Assembly: GCA_028714895.1 (NCBI GenBank)
Contig: JAQTLM010000001.1
Location: 124,001-188,000, forward strand
Source of the DNA: Gallionella sp.
GTDB taxonomy: Bacteria > Pseudomonadota > Gammaproteobacteria > Burkholderiales > Gallionellaceae
DNA length: 64,000 nt
Reading direction: 5' to 3'
This document shows positions 11,799 to 19,683 of the stretch, in pieces (the first letter of the stretch is position 1; each line of letters begins with the position of its first letter). A model generated the notes under the pieces. It was given only the letters and a program-made list of their open reading frames with translations. It made no database searches and was not told the origin of the DNA. Made by a program: the position numbers and the translations under genes.

Positions 11799-12554
11799 TT
11801 AGCTCGGCTGGACGGACTGGGTTTCTCCGGCAAAGGGGAAGATGTTGCGGTAGCTGACGTAGAGCGAGGTGAAGCCGAGCGGCAGCAATATGATCAAGCC
11901 GATATTGAACGGCAGTATGCTGAGCGCCAGCGCGATGACTTGCATGATGAGGCTGTACACGGTGTACGGGATGAGATTGCGCAAGGAGCCGGACAGGCTG
12001 GCGCGCAGTGCGGTAAGTGGCGGCGCATCGTTGAAGAACACCAGCATCGGGGCATATTGCAGCGCCAGCATCAGCACGATCACCAGCGTGAAACCGACTA
12101 ACAGACTGAGTGCCACGCCCGATCCTGCCGTCCACATGGCTTCTGCCAGCAGTTGAGGGTCGCTGGTGGACTGAAAATTTTCCAGCAGCTTGGTGAGTGC
12201 TTCACCGCCGATGAACACCATCGCGATGGAGGCGACGAGAATGCCCAGCATGGCGAAGCAACCCAACGCGACCAGGCGTGCCGCGTGTTTCTGGAAGCCT
12301 TCGAACAGGTGCGTCAGTTCGATTTCCTCATCTTCTTCCAGCGCGCGGCAGACGCGCATGTAGCCGGCCACAAGTACCGGCATCAACAGCACGGCGAGCA
12401 ACGGGCCGAGCAGCGGAACCTTGAGCGCGGCGAACATGGCCAGTGCGCCGACCAGCGCGAAAGTGACGGACATCAGCGGGTTGCGCATGATGAGTTGGTA
12501 TCCTTGCTTCACCCAGATCCAGCCGCGCGCGGCGTTCAGCTTGCGTATCTCCAT
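11799..12554 (-). CDS. BPSS1780-family integral membrane protein
   Basis: Function unknown. The 251-residue protein begins MEIRKLNAARGWIWVKQGY and has about five or six hydrophobic segments, with an acidic loop ALEEDEEIELTHLFEGF near residue 75, the pattern of the BPSS1780 membrane-protein family common in betaproteobacteria. It lies 11 bp downstream of thrB on the same strand and so is probably co-transcribed with it. No catalytic motif is visible. Confidence 0.8.
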   Translation of the reverse strand: MEIRKLNAARGWIWVKQGYQLIMRNPLMSVTFALVGALAMFAALKVPLLGPLLAVLLMPVLVAGYMRVCRALEEDEEIELTHLFEGFQKHAARLVALGCFAMLGILVASIAMVFIGGEALTKLLENFQSTSDPQLLAEAMWTAGSGVALSLLVGFTLVIVLMLALQYAPMLVFFNDAPPLTALRASLSGSLRNLIPYTVYSLIMQVIALALSILPFNIGLIILLPLGFTSLYVSYRNIFPFAGETQSVQPS

Positions 12555-12565
12555 GTCGTCCTCGC

Positions 12566-13507
12566 TTATAGCCAGACGGCTTGCGCCGTTGCGCTGTGAT
12601 TTTTCAGTATCCGCTCGAAGTGGCGCGGGTCATGCGCATGGATCAGTTCGCCGTCGCGCGGCAGGTGCAGGTCGAACAGGCGCGACAGCCAGAAGCGCAA
12701 TGCGGCGACGCGCAGCATCAGCAGCCAGGCCTCGCGTTCGCTGTCCAGCAGCGGGCGCACCGCGTGGTAGGCACGCAGAAAAGCCTGGGTGCGCGCCGCG
12801 TCCAACGAGCCATCGGCATCCATGCACCAGTCGTTCACGGTGATTGCCACGTCATACAGCAGCGCATCGCTGCACGCGAAATAAAAATCGATCAGCCCGC
12901 CGACGCGGTTTTCTTCCAGCAGCACATTGTCGCGGAACAGGTCGGCGTGGATCACGCCCTGCGGCAGCGCCGCCCAGTTCTGCCGCGCGTGCAGCGCAAC
13001 CTCGCTGTCCAGCAATTCGGCCTGCTCCGCATCGAGGAACGGGCGCATCTGCGGCGCGGTCGCCGTGCGCCATGCCGCGCCGCGCGGGTTGGGCATGATC
13101 TGGCTGAAACTCTGCCCGGCGATATGCATCTGCCCGAGCATCGCGCCGATCGCGGCGCACTGCGCGATGTTCGGTGCGGTGGTGGACTTGCCGCTCAGGC
13201 GGCTGACGATGCAGGCGGGCTTGCCGTTAAGCTCGCCGAGGAATTGATTGCGCCAGTTCGCCACCGGGCAGGGGCAGGGGATGCCGTGGCGCGCAAGGTG
13301 CGCCATCAGATTCAGATAGAACGGCAGCTCGTCGGCGCTGAGTTTCTCGAACAGCGTGAGCACGAAACGGCCATTGCTGGTGGTCACGAAGTAATTGGTG
13401 TTCTCGATGCCGGATGCGATGGCCTGCAATTCCAGCAATTGGCCCAGGGAATAATCGCCCAGCCAGGCGGTCAGTTCCGCCTCCGAGACGCTGGTAAAAA
13501 CGGCCAT
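12566..13507 (-). CDS. thrB: Homoserine kinase, type II (APH fold)
   Basis: Phosphorylates homoserine on the way to threonine. The 313-residue protein belongs to the aminoglycoside-phosphotransferase-like ThrB found in beta/gammaproteobacteria rather than the GHMP-type enzyme: it starts MAVFTSVSEAELTAWLGDY, has the substrate region IASGIENTNYFV, and carries the catalytic HADLFRDN (Brenner motif) followed by GLIDFYFACSD (Mg-binding Asp). Length is typical. The DUF2782 protein gene lies 3 bp upstream, and a BPSS1780 membrane protein gene 11 bp downstream. Confidence 0.95.
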   Translation of the reverse strand: MAVFTSVSEAELTAWLGDYSLGQLLELQAIASGIENTNYFVTTSNGRFVLTLFEKLSADELPFYLNLMAHLARHGIPCPCPVANWRNQFLGELNGKPACIVSRLSGKSTTAPNIAQCAAIGAMLGQMHIAGQSFSQIMPNPRGAAWRTATAPQMRPFLDAEQAELLDSEVALHARQNWAALPQGVIHADLFRDNVLLEENRVGGLIDFYFACSDALLYDVAITVNDWCMDADGSLDAARTQAFLRAYHAVRPLLDSEREAWLLMLRVAALRFWLSRLFDLHLPRDGELIHAHDPRHFERILKNHSATAQAVWL

Positions 13508-13510
13508 GTT

Positions 13511-13849
13511 TTAGAATTTATGAATAATCCAGCGCGGCACGCGCAGGCCGGAATCGAGGCTTTCCTGCCGCGCAAACTTGCCGTCGCCCCGGTCATCCAC
13601 CAGATAGTAAGGCACGCCATGTTTCGGCGTGATCTTGATCATGTACAGCTTGCCGCCCGCGCGATATTCTTCGACGGTCTGTTCGGCCTGCTTGGTGATG
13701 GTCACTTCCGGCTCACCGCCGGGGGCGGCATCTGGCGCGGCATCGAATGCGGGTGGTGGAGGCAGCGGTTCGAGGTTGTCGGGAACCGGTTTCTGGGCGA
13801 AGGCGGTAAGGGAGAAACCGCACAGCAGCAAAAAGGATAGAAAGCGCAT
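13511..13849 (-). CDS. DUF2782 periplasmic protein
   Basis: Unknown function. The 112-residue product from the ATG at 13849 has a signal peptide (MRFLSFLLLCGFSLTAFA, cleavage before Q), a Pro/Ala-rich stretch, and a compact conserved domain (VTITKQAEQTVEEYRAGGKL, then YMIKITPKHGVPYYLVDD), which is the DUF2782 pattern. The family is usually encoded next to polA and thrB in betaproteobacteria, as here. An upstream in-frame ATG would spoil the signal peptide, so I use the later start. Confidence 0.85.
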   Translation of the reverse strand: MRFLSFLLLCGFSLTAFAQKPVPDNLEPLPPPPAFDAAPDAAPGGEPEVTITKQAEQTVEEYRAGGKLYMIKITPKHGVPYYLVDDRGDGKFARQESLDSGLRVPRWIIHKF

Positions 13850-13964
13850 CGCAGTAGCCTCGATGAATTGGAATGGGCGCATTTTAGCCGATGTAGGGAG
13901 GGACTGTGCGGTCGTGTGGAATTATTGAGTCAGCCATTAAACAGATTGAAATGATCGCCATGCC

Positions 13965-14069
13965 GTAGGCTGGCGGTGAGGCACGAACCCCAGCATTTGG
14001 TGACCTCGAACATGTTTGTCCTGAGCCTGTCGAAGCGGCTGGGGTTTGCGTTGCTCACCGCCAGCCTAC
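13965..14069. mobile_element. MITE-like element with 16-bp perfect terminal repeats
   Basis: gtaggctggcggtgag (13965-13980) and its exact complement (14054-14069) bound a 105-bp unit with an inner nested repeat (acgaaccccagc / gctggggtttg). The core at 14017-14038 contains tgtcctgagcctgtcgaagc and two more bases, a motif family also found inside recG (28179-28200, one mismatch). No reading frame of note. The right arm forms the last codons of the glycosylase gene downstream on the minus strand. Confidence 0.75.
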
Positions 14070-14579
14070 AAAACTATTTGATGGTCTTGTTACAGCACGC
14101 CACGCTTCAAGCTTGTGCTCATAGGAAAGGGATGCATTCGCCGGGCTGGTGGACGGCAGTCGCAGGTACTCGATGGCTTCAATTCCGGCGACGGGCAGCA
14201 CATGCTTGCGGTAATACTCCTCGGCCTTGGCGCCATTGAAAAAAACATGGGTGATTTTTGGATGGCATCGGAAGAACGCCGCAAGGTCGTTCGGAACGAG
14301 CGATTCGTGATCGATATTGGAGTCCAGGCTGCCTTTGCGGCGGCATGATCGGAGTACGTCCCACAGGGCGATCCGGGCCGATTTCAGCGCTTGAATTCTC
14401 TGGTCGTAAGGCGAAGCCGGGTCGGTGTCGAGCAACTCGCCCATGATGCGCCAGAACAGGTTGCGGGGATGCGCATAGTACTGGCGCGCCCGGAGCGAAG
14501 CATCGCCGGGCATGCTACCCAGGATGAGGATTCTTGCGTCCGGTTTTTCAATGGGCGCAAAACTTTGTATGTGCTGCAT
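14055..14579 (-). CDS. Uracil-DNA-glycosylase superfamily protein, hypoxanthine-DNA glycosylase type
   Basis: Probably removes deaminated purines (hypoxanthine) from DNA. The 174-residue protein has the superfamily motif LILGSMPGDASLRARQYYAHPRN (shown here only to place it: first half at about residues 18-30), DVLRSCRRKGSLD and a C-terminal VLPVAGIEAIEYLRLPSTSPAN segment split the same way, matching the mug-like DNA-deoxyinosine glycosylases. The last few residues (about PSNSFVGWR) are encoded by the arm of a MITE-like repeat, so the original C-terminus has probably been replaced. It lies 18 bp downstream of the LOG-family gene on the same strand. Confidence 0.82.
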   Translation of the reverse strand: MQHIQSFAPIEKPDARILILGSMPGDASLRARQYYAHPRNLFWRIMGELLDTDPASPYDQRIQALKSARIALWDVLRSCRRKGSLDSNIDHESLVPNDLAAFFRCHPKITHVFFNGAKAEEYYRKHVLPVAGIEAIEYLRLPSTSPANASLSYEHKLEAWRAVTRPSNSFVGWR

Positions 14580-14597
14580 AAACTGGCGGCGAAAACC

Positions 14598-15314
14598 TTA
14601 CAAATAAAGCTGCCGTTCGCGTTCCGCTTCCGAAGGTTCGAAACCGCGTGTTTCGTAGTGTTTAAAAATCGCGCTGACCACCGCTTCGGGTTCATCTATT
14701 ATCTGGACAAGATCCAGATCTTCCGGGCTGATGACCTTTTCCTCCAGCAGCGCGGTGCGGAACCATTCGAGCAGGCCGCTCCAGAATTGGCTGCCCACCA
14801 GAATGATCGGCATCCTGCGGGTCTTGCCAGTCTGCACCAGTGTCAACGCTTCCATCAGTTCGTCCAGCGTGCCGAAGCCGCCGGGCATCACCACATAGGC
14901 ACTGGCAAATTTGACGAACATCACCTTGCGTGCGAAGAAATGCTGGAAGGTCTGGCTGATGTTCTGGTAGAGATTGCCGATCTGTTCGTGCGGCAACTGG
15001 ATGTTCAGCCCGACGCTGGGCGATTTGCCGTAGAACGCGCCCTTGTTGGCGGCTTCCATGATGCCGGGGCCGCCGCCGGAGATGACCGAGAATCCTGCAT
15101 CGGAAAGCAGCCGCGCGATTTCTTCGGTGAGCTTGTAATAGGGCTGGCCGGGCTTGGTGCGCGCGCTGCCGAAGATACTGACTGCGGGATGGATGTGGTT
15201 AAGCCGTTCGGTGGCGGAGACGAACTCTGACATAATGCCAAACACGCGCCACGCCTCCTTGGAATTCCATGATTCCGGCACTGCGGAGGCGGGTAATTTG
15301 GACGGTGTGTGCAT
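14598..15314 (-). CDS. LOG-family (TIGR00730) nucleotide phosphoribohydrolase
   Basis: LOG-family proteins hydrolyse nucleoside 5'-monophosphates to a base and ribose 5-phosphate; many were once called lysine decarboxylases. The 238-residue protein has the Rossmann-fold GSARTKPGQPYY start, SGGGPGIMEAANKGA and the hallmark MPGGFGTLDELMEAL. The region EAWRVFGIMSEFV upstream of a second possible Met is conserved in the family, so I keep the start at 15314. That start is only about 20 bp from the divergent polA start, so the promoters must overlap the coding region or each other. Confidence 0.9.
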   Translation of the reverse strand: MHTPSKLPASAVPESWNSKEAWRVFGIMSEFVSATERLNHIHPAVSIFGSARTKPGQPYYKLTEEIARLLSDAGFSVISGGGPGIMEAANKGAFYGKSPSVGLNIQLPHEQIGNLYQNISQTFQHFFARKVMFVKFASAYVVMPGGFGTLDELMEALTLVQTGKTRRMPIILVGSQFWSGLLEWFRTALLEEKVISPEDLDLVQIIDEPEAVVSAIFKHYETRGFEPSEAERERQLYL

Positions 15315-15333
15315 GCAATTTCCTCTGGTAAAA

Positions 15334-18132
15334 ATGAAAACATTACTGTTAGTAGACGGCTCGTCGTTCCTGTACCGCGCGTTTCATGCGATGCCCGATT
15401 TGCGCAACCGACACGGCGAACCGACCGGCGCGATCTACGGCGTGCTCAACATGCTGCGCAAGTTGCGCCACGATTACCCGGCGGATTATAGCCTGTGCGT
15501 ATTTGACGCAAAAGGTAAAACCTTCCGCGACGACTGGTATCCCGAATACAAGGCGCACCGCCCGGCTATGCCGGACGATCTCGCGCGGCAGATCGAACCG
15601 CTGCACCAGGCCATCGCCGCGTCAGGCTGGAACATCCTGATGCAGGAAGGCGTGGAGGCGGACGATGTGATCGGCACGTTGGCGCGGCAGGCCGCACGGG
15701 ACGGCGCGCGCTGTATTGTTGCGACGGGAGATAAAGACCTCGCGCAACTGGTGAATGAGCATGTGACGCTGATTAACACCATGAACAACGAAACGCTGGA
15801 CATCGCGGGCGTAAACGCCAAATTCGGCGTGCCGCCGGAGCGCATTCTGGATTACCTGACGCTGACCGGCGACGCGGTGGATAACGTGCCAGGCGTAGCA
15901 AAAGTCGGCCCCAAGACGGCGGTGAAGTGGCTCGTCCAGTACGGCACGCTGGACAACCTGATGCAGCATGCCGATGAGGTCGGCGGCGTGGTCGGCGAGA
16001 ACCTGCGCAAGGCGCTGGACTGGCTGCCGCAAGCGCGCCGCCTGCTCACCGTGAAATGTGACGTAACGCTGCCGCAGCCGTATAGCGGGCTGGTCGCACC
16101 CTCGCCGGACAGGGAACAATTGCGCAGCCTGTATGAACATTTCGAGTTCAAGTCGTGGCTGCGCGAGCTTTCACCCCCCTCTCCCGCAAGCGGGAGAGGG
16201 GCTGGGGGAGAGGGTCGTCGATCCGAAGGAGCAACTCTTTCATCAGCCCTCACCCCAACCCTCTCCCGCCTGCGGGAGAGGGAGCCTGAGCAGAGTTTGC
16301 TCGGCGACGAACCCACCCACACCGACGGCGCGCACTACGAAACCATCCTCACCGACGCCCAGCTCGACGCTTGGCTGGAAAAACTGCTCGCCGCCGAACT
16401 GGTGTGCGTGGACACCGAGACCACCGGCCTCGACGTGATGAACGCGCAACTGGTCGGCATCTCGTTCGCGATCACGCCGCACCACGCCGCCTACCTGCCG
16501 CTGGCGCACCGCTATCCCGGCGCGCCGGATCAGCTTAATCGCGACCACGCATTGCGCAGACTCAAGCCGTGGCTGGAGAGTGCGCAGCACCACAAGCTCG
16601 GGCAAAACCTGAAGTACGACCTGCACATCTTTGCCAATCACGGCGTAGCACTTTCCGGGATACACGACGACACGCTGCTGCAATCCTATGTGTTGGAAAG
16701 CCACAAGCCGCACGACATGGACAACTTGGCGTTGCGCCATCTCAATGTGAAAACCATCAGCTACGCCGAAGTGGCGGGCAAAGGCGCAAAAAAAATCTGT
16801 TTCGACCAGGTCGATCTCGACACCGCCACGCGCTATGCCGCCGAGGACGCCGACATCACGCTGCAACTGCACCAATTCTTCGCGCCACAGATTGCAGTGC
16901 AGAGCGGACTACAGTACGTGTACCGCGAAATCGAATTGCCGAGCATGCAGGTGCTGTACACGATGGAACGCAACGGCGTGCTGCTGGATTGCGACCTGCT
17001 GAAAATCCAGAGCCGCGAGCTGGGCGAGAAGCTCATCGCGCTGGAAGCCAAGGCACATGAGGCTGCCGGGCAACCGTTCAACCTCAATTCGCCGAAGCAG
17101 ATCCAGGAAATCCTGTTCGACAAACTGCAACTGCCGGTGAAGAAAAAAACGCCGAGCGGCACACCATCGACCGACGAAGAAGTGTTGCAGGAGCTGGCGC
17201 TCGATTACCCGCTGCCAAAAACCCTGCTCGATTATCGCGGCATGGCGAAGCTCAAGTCCACCTACACCGACAAGCTGCCGCAGATGGTGGATCGCAAAAC
17301 CGGGCGCGTGCATACCAGCTATTCGCAGGCGGTGGCGGTAACCGGGCGCTTGGCCTCCAGCGACCCGAACCTGCAAAACATCCCGGTGCGCACCGCCGAA
17401 GGGCGGCGCATCCGCGAAGCGTTCATCGCGCCGCACGGCAGCCGCATCGTGTCCGCCGATTACTCGCAGATCGAATTGCGCATCATGGCGCACCTGTCCG
17501 GCGATGCGGGCTTGCTGGCCGCGTTCGCCAACAACGAAGACATCCACCGCGCCACCGCCGCCGAGATCTTTATGGTCGCGCCCGCCGAGGTCAGCAGCGA
17601 GCAGCGCCGCTACGCCAAGGTCATCAACTTCGGCCTGATCTACGGCATGTCTTCGTTCGGCCTGGCCAAACAGCTCGGCATCGAACGCGGTGCGGCGCAG
17701 GCCTACATAGATCGCTACTTCGCGCGCTATCCCGGCGTCGCCGACTACATGCAGCGCACCCGCGACCAGGCCAAGCAGCAGGGCTACGTCGAGACCGTGT
17801 TTGGCCGCCGGCTATGGCTGCCGGAAATCAACGCCAGCAACGGCATGAAACGCCAGGGCGCCGAACGCGCCGCGATCAACGCGCCGATGCAGGGCACGGC
17901 GGCAGATTTAATTAAACTCGCGATGATCAAGGTGCAGCACTGGCTGGAAACCGAAAAGCTGCATACCCTCCTTGTCATGCAAGTACACGACGAACTCGTA
18001 CTCGAAGTGCCGGAGACGGAATTACATCTGGTCAAGGATATGCTGCCCAGACTGATGTGCGGCGTCGCCGAGCTTAACGTGCCGCTGCTGGTGGAGTTGG
18101 GGGAGGGGAAGAATTGGGATGAGGCGCATTGA
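15334..18132 (+). CDS. polA: DNA polymerase I with a repeat-derived linker insertion
   Basis: Repair and Okazaki-fragment polymerase. The 932-residue protein starts MKTLLLVDGSSFLYRAFHAM (5'-3' exonuclease domain, metal-binding GVEADDVIGT and ATGDKDLAQLV), continues with a 3'-5' exonuclease domain (CVDTETTGLDVM, YAAEDADITLQL) and ends with the family A polymerase domain (ADYSQIELRIMAHLSGD, YAKVINFGLIYGMSSFGLA, MQVHDELVLEVP). All exonuclease and polymerase acidic residues appear present. About 45 residues of low complexity at roughly residues 280-325 are encoded by two REP-type hairpins (16176-16282) lying exactly between the two exonuclease domains. Confidence 0.97.
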   Translation: MKTLLLVDGSSFLYRAFHAMPDLRNRHGEPTGAIYGVLNMLRKLRHDYPADYSLCVFDAKGKTFRDDWYPEYKAHRPAMPDDLARQIEPLHQAIAASGWNILMQEGVEADDVIGTLARQAARDGARCIVATGDKDLAQLVNEHVTLINTMNNETLDIAGVNAKFGVPPERILDYLTLTGDAVDNVPGVAKVGPKTAVKWLVQYGTLDNLMQHADEVGGVVGENLRKALDWLPQARRLLTVKCDVTLPQPYSGLVAPSPDREQLRSLYEHFEFKSWLRELSPPSPASGRGAGGEGRRSEGATLSSALTPTLSRLREREPEQSLLGDEPTHTDGAHYETILTDAQLDAWLEKLLAAELVCVDTETTGLDVMNAQLVGISFAITPHHAAYLPLAHRYPGAPDQLNRDHALRRLKPWLESAQHHKLGQNLKYDLHIFANHGVALSGIHDDTLLQSYVLESHKPHDMDNLALRHLNVKTISYAEVAGKGAKKICFDQVDLDTATRYAAEDADITLQLHQFFAPQIAVQSGLQYVYREIELPSMQVLYTMERNGVLLDCDLLKIQSRELGEKLIALEAKAHEAAGQPFNLNSPKQIQEILFDKLQLPVKKKTPSGTPSTDEEVLQELALDYPLPKTLLDYRGMAKLKSTYTDKLPQMVDRKTGRVHTSYSQAVAVTGRLASSDPNLQNIPVRTAEGRRIREAFIAPHGSRIVSADYSQIELRIMAHLSGDAGLLAAFANNEDIHRATAAEIFMVAPAEVSSEQRRYAKVINFGLIYGMSSFGLAKQLGIERGAAQAYIDRYFARYPGVADYMQRTRDQAKQQGYVETVFGRRLWLPEINASNGMKRQGAERAAINAPMQGTAADLIKLAMIKVQHWLETEKLHTLLVMQVHDELVLEVPETELHLVKDMLPRLMCGVAELNVPLLVELGEGKNWDEAH
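16176..16282 (+). repeat. Paired REP hairpins inside polA
   Basis: A perfect 26-bp palindrome (16176-16201, arms cccctctcccgc) and a second 24-bp palindrome (16259-16282, arms ccctctcccgc) flank about 57 bp. This ctctcccgc-gcgggagag unit is a well-known intergenic repeat type in proteobacteria; here it is translated in frame as SPASGRGAGGEG...TPTLSRLREREP. Confidence 0.85.
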
Positions 18133-18243
18133 TTGGGTTGCTTTGGTATTAGGTCGAGTTTAGAGTGCAATCTAGTTTTCGGTTTCATGAAAGAAATGAT
18201 GGCTGTTGGGTGCTGTTTTTAATAACCATATAAGGGCGTCGAT

Positions 18244-18828
18244 ATGTCAATTACTCGTGTGAAAATGAATTTGAGCGAAGGTTCTATTGAGCTTGAGGGA
18301 ACGGAAGCTTTTGTTACTCGTTATCTTGATGAATTTAAGGTTTTGATTGGGGATGGTCGTGTCAAACCGGCTGAGCCAGAAAAAATGGCACCTAATCGAG
18401 TCACAGCTTCTAAGCGAACCACGACTTCTAAGCGGATCGATAATCCAGACAAGACCGAAAGGAAACCGAAAAAGGGTGCCCCAAAGGTAACCGCTGAAAG
18501 ATTCGACGTTCATGGAGGAAAGGACGTGCCCCCACTTAAAGATTTCTTCGAAGAAAAAAAGCCAGGCAGAGCAAACGGAGATCAAATAGCTGTCATTGGG
18601 TACTATATAACCGAGTTACTCGGCAACAAGACATTTTCGGAAGGCCAAATTGAATATGCATACAAGATGCTGAAATTGAATCGCCCTGGGCATCTGCACC
18701 AAGTAATGATCAATAATAAGAACGAGAAAGATTATTACGAGCAAACAGATGAAAACGCAGCCAACTGGTCTTTGACGAGGACGGGCGAAATTTATGTGAA
18801 CGACCAATTGCCGGCAACCTCTGAATGA
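18244..18828 (+). CDS. Hypothetical protein, first gene of an AT-rich two-gene cassette
   Basis: No function recognised. The 194-residue protein has a short N-terminal domain (MSITRVKMNLSEGSIELEGT, then a helix), a Lys/Thr/Pro-rich linker (about residues 48-85) and a C-terminal domain of about 85 residues. That C-terminal domain (DQIAVIGYYITELLGNKTFS, ending WSLTRTGEIYVND) resembles a winged helix and aligns by eye with the N-terminus of the next protein (DKVAHLAYYFAENKDQQEFE, ending TYRLSVKAKEVF). Base composition and codon use are much more AT-rich than the flanking polA gene, suggesting horizontal transfer. It overlaps the next gene by 4 bp (ATGA). The 111 bp before it hold no gene. Confidence 0.75.
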   Translation: MSITRVKMNLSEGSIELEGTEAFVTRYLDEFKVLIGDGRVKPAEPEKMAPNRVTASKRTTTSKRIDNPDKTERKPKKGAPKVTAERFDVHGGKDVPPLKDFFEEKKPGRANGDQIAVIGYYITELLGNKTFSEGQIEYAYKMLKLNRPGHLHQVMINNKNEKDYYEQTDENAANWSLTRTGEIYVNDQLPATSE

Positions 18829-19556
18829 AAATTGAGGAATTCGCGCGCATCACGAACCTGACTCACGCTAGCGAGCTAGATAAGGTTGCGCATTTGGCGT
18901 ATTACTTTGCAGAAAATAAAGACCAGCAAGAATTTGAAATCGCCCAGATGTGTAGCATCTTGGTGGCTCTTGGTTATGCAGCACCAAATTCGACACGCCT
19001 AAAGAGAAATATTCAAAAATCAAAAGATTTCGTAAAAGGCTCTAGCAAAAATACGTATAGATTGTCAGTAAAGGCAAAGGAAGTCTTTAAAGAAAATTTT
19101 CCTGAAATTAGCGAGTCTGAAGAAATTTTGTCGGATGACTCGCTTTTGCCAGAAATTTTATTTCAAGAAACGAGAAGGCCTTATTTGATTCGTATAGCTC
19201 AGCAGGTTAACTCATCGTATGAGAACAACTTATTTGATGCTTGTACATTGATGATGCGTCGGCTCTTGGAGATTTTGATAATCCATTCTTTTCAGCACCA
19301 TGGAATCGAGAAAGAAATTCAAGATGCTGATGGCAATTACCAGAATCTAAAGCTCCTTATTAGCAAGGCCAAGTCTAGGGCAAAAATTTCACTTTCCCCA
19401 TCTGTCCGCAGAAGCATTGATGATTTCAGAGAATTAGGAAATTTGTCAGCTCATCGAATTGCATACAATTGTCGGCGTGATGACATAAGGCCACTCCGCC
19501 TGGAATATCGTGCTGTCATAGAAGAGTTGCTATACAAAGCTGGGCTAAAAAAATAA
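18825..19556 (+). CDS. Hypothetical protein with winged-helix-like and HEPN/DUF4145-like domains
   Basis: No confirmed function. The 243-residue protein has an N-terminal domain (about residues 15-90) that matches the C-terminal domain of the previous protein, and a C-terminal helical domain (about 120-240) with DACTLMMRRLLEILI and RELGNLSAHRIAY. The R..GN..AH pattern is what is seen in DUF4145-type HEPN proteins, which include defence-associated RNases and regulators; whether this copy is catalytic is unknown. Strongly AT-rich. Coupled to the first gene by a 4-bp overlap, so the two proteins probably work together. A defence or toxin-antitoxin-like pair is one possibility, by analogy only. 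Confidence 0.65.
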   Translation: MKIEEFARITNLTHASELDKVAHLAYYFAENKDQQEFEIAQMCSILVALGYAAPNSTRLKRNIQKSKDFVKGSSKNTYRLSVKAKEVFKENFPEISESEEILSDDSLLPEILFQETRRPYLIRIAQQVNSSYENNLFDACTLMMRRLLEILIIHSFQHHGIEKEIQDADGNYQNLKLLISKAKSRAKISLSPSVRRSIDDFRELGNLSAHRIAYNCRRDDIRPLRLEYRAVIEELLYKAGLKK

Positions 19557-19562
19557 TTTGGC

Positions 19563-19594
19563 CCGGTTGGGTGGGCATACGTACCCACGCTAAT
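19563..19594. repeat. gggtgggca-type imperfect palindrome after the AT-rich cassette
   Basis: The sequence ccggttgggtgggcatac followed by gtacccacgc forms an imperfect hairpin just after the second cassette gene. Its left half resembles the palindrome that follows the other AT-rich orphan gene (36943-36966). Confidence 0.4.
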
Positions 19595-19683
19595 GCGGAA
19601 ATCTAAATCAATCGAAGTAACAAATTTATGGGGTTCTGCATCAAAGTATAAATCTGCCATCCCACCGTCATAGGAGGTGCAGC

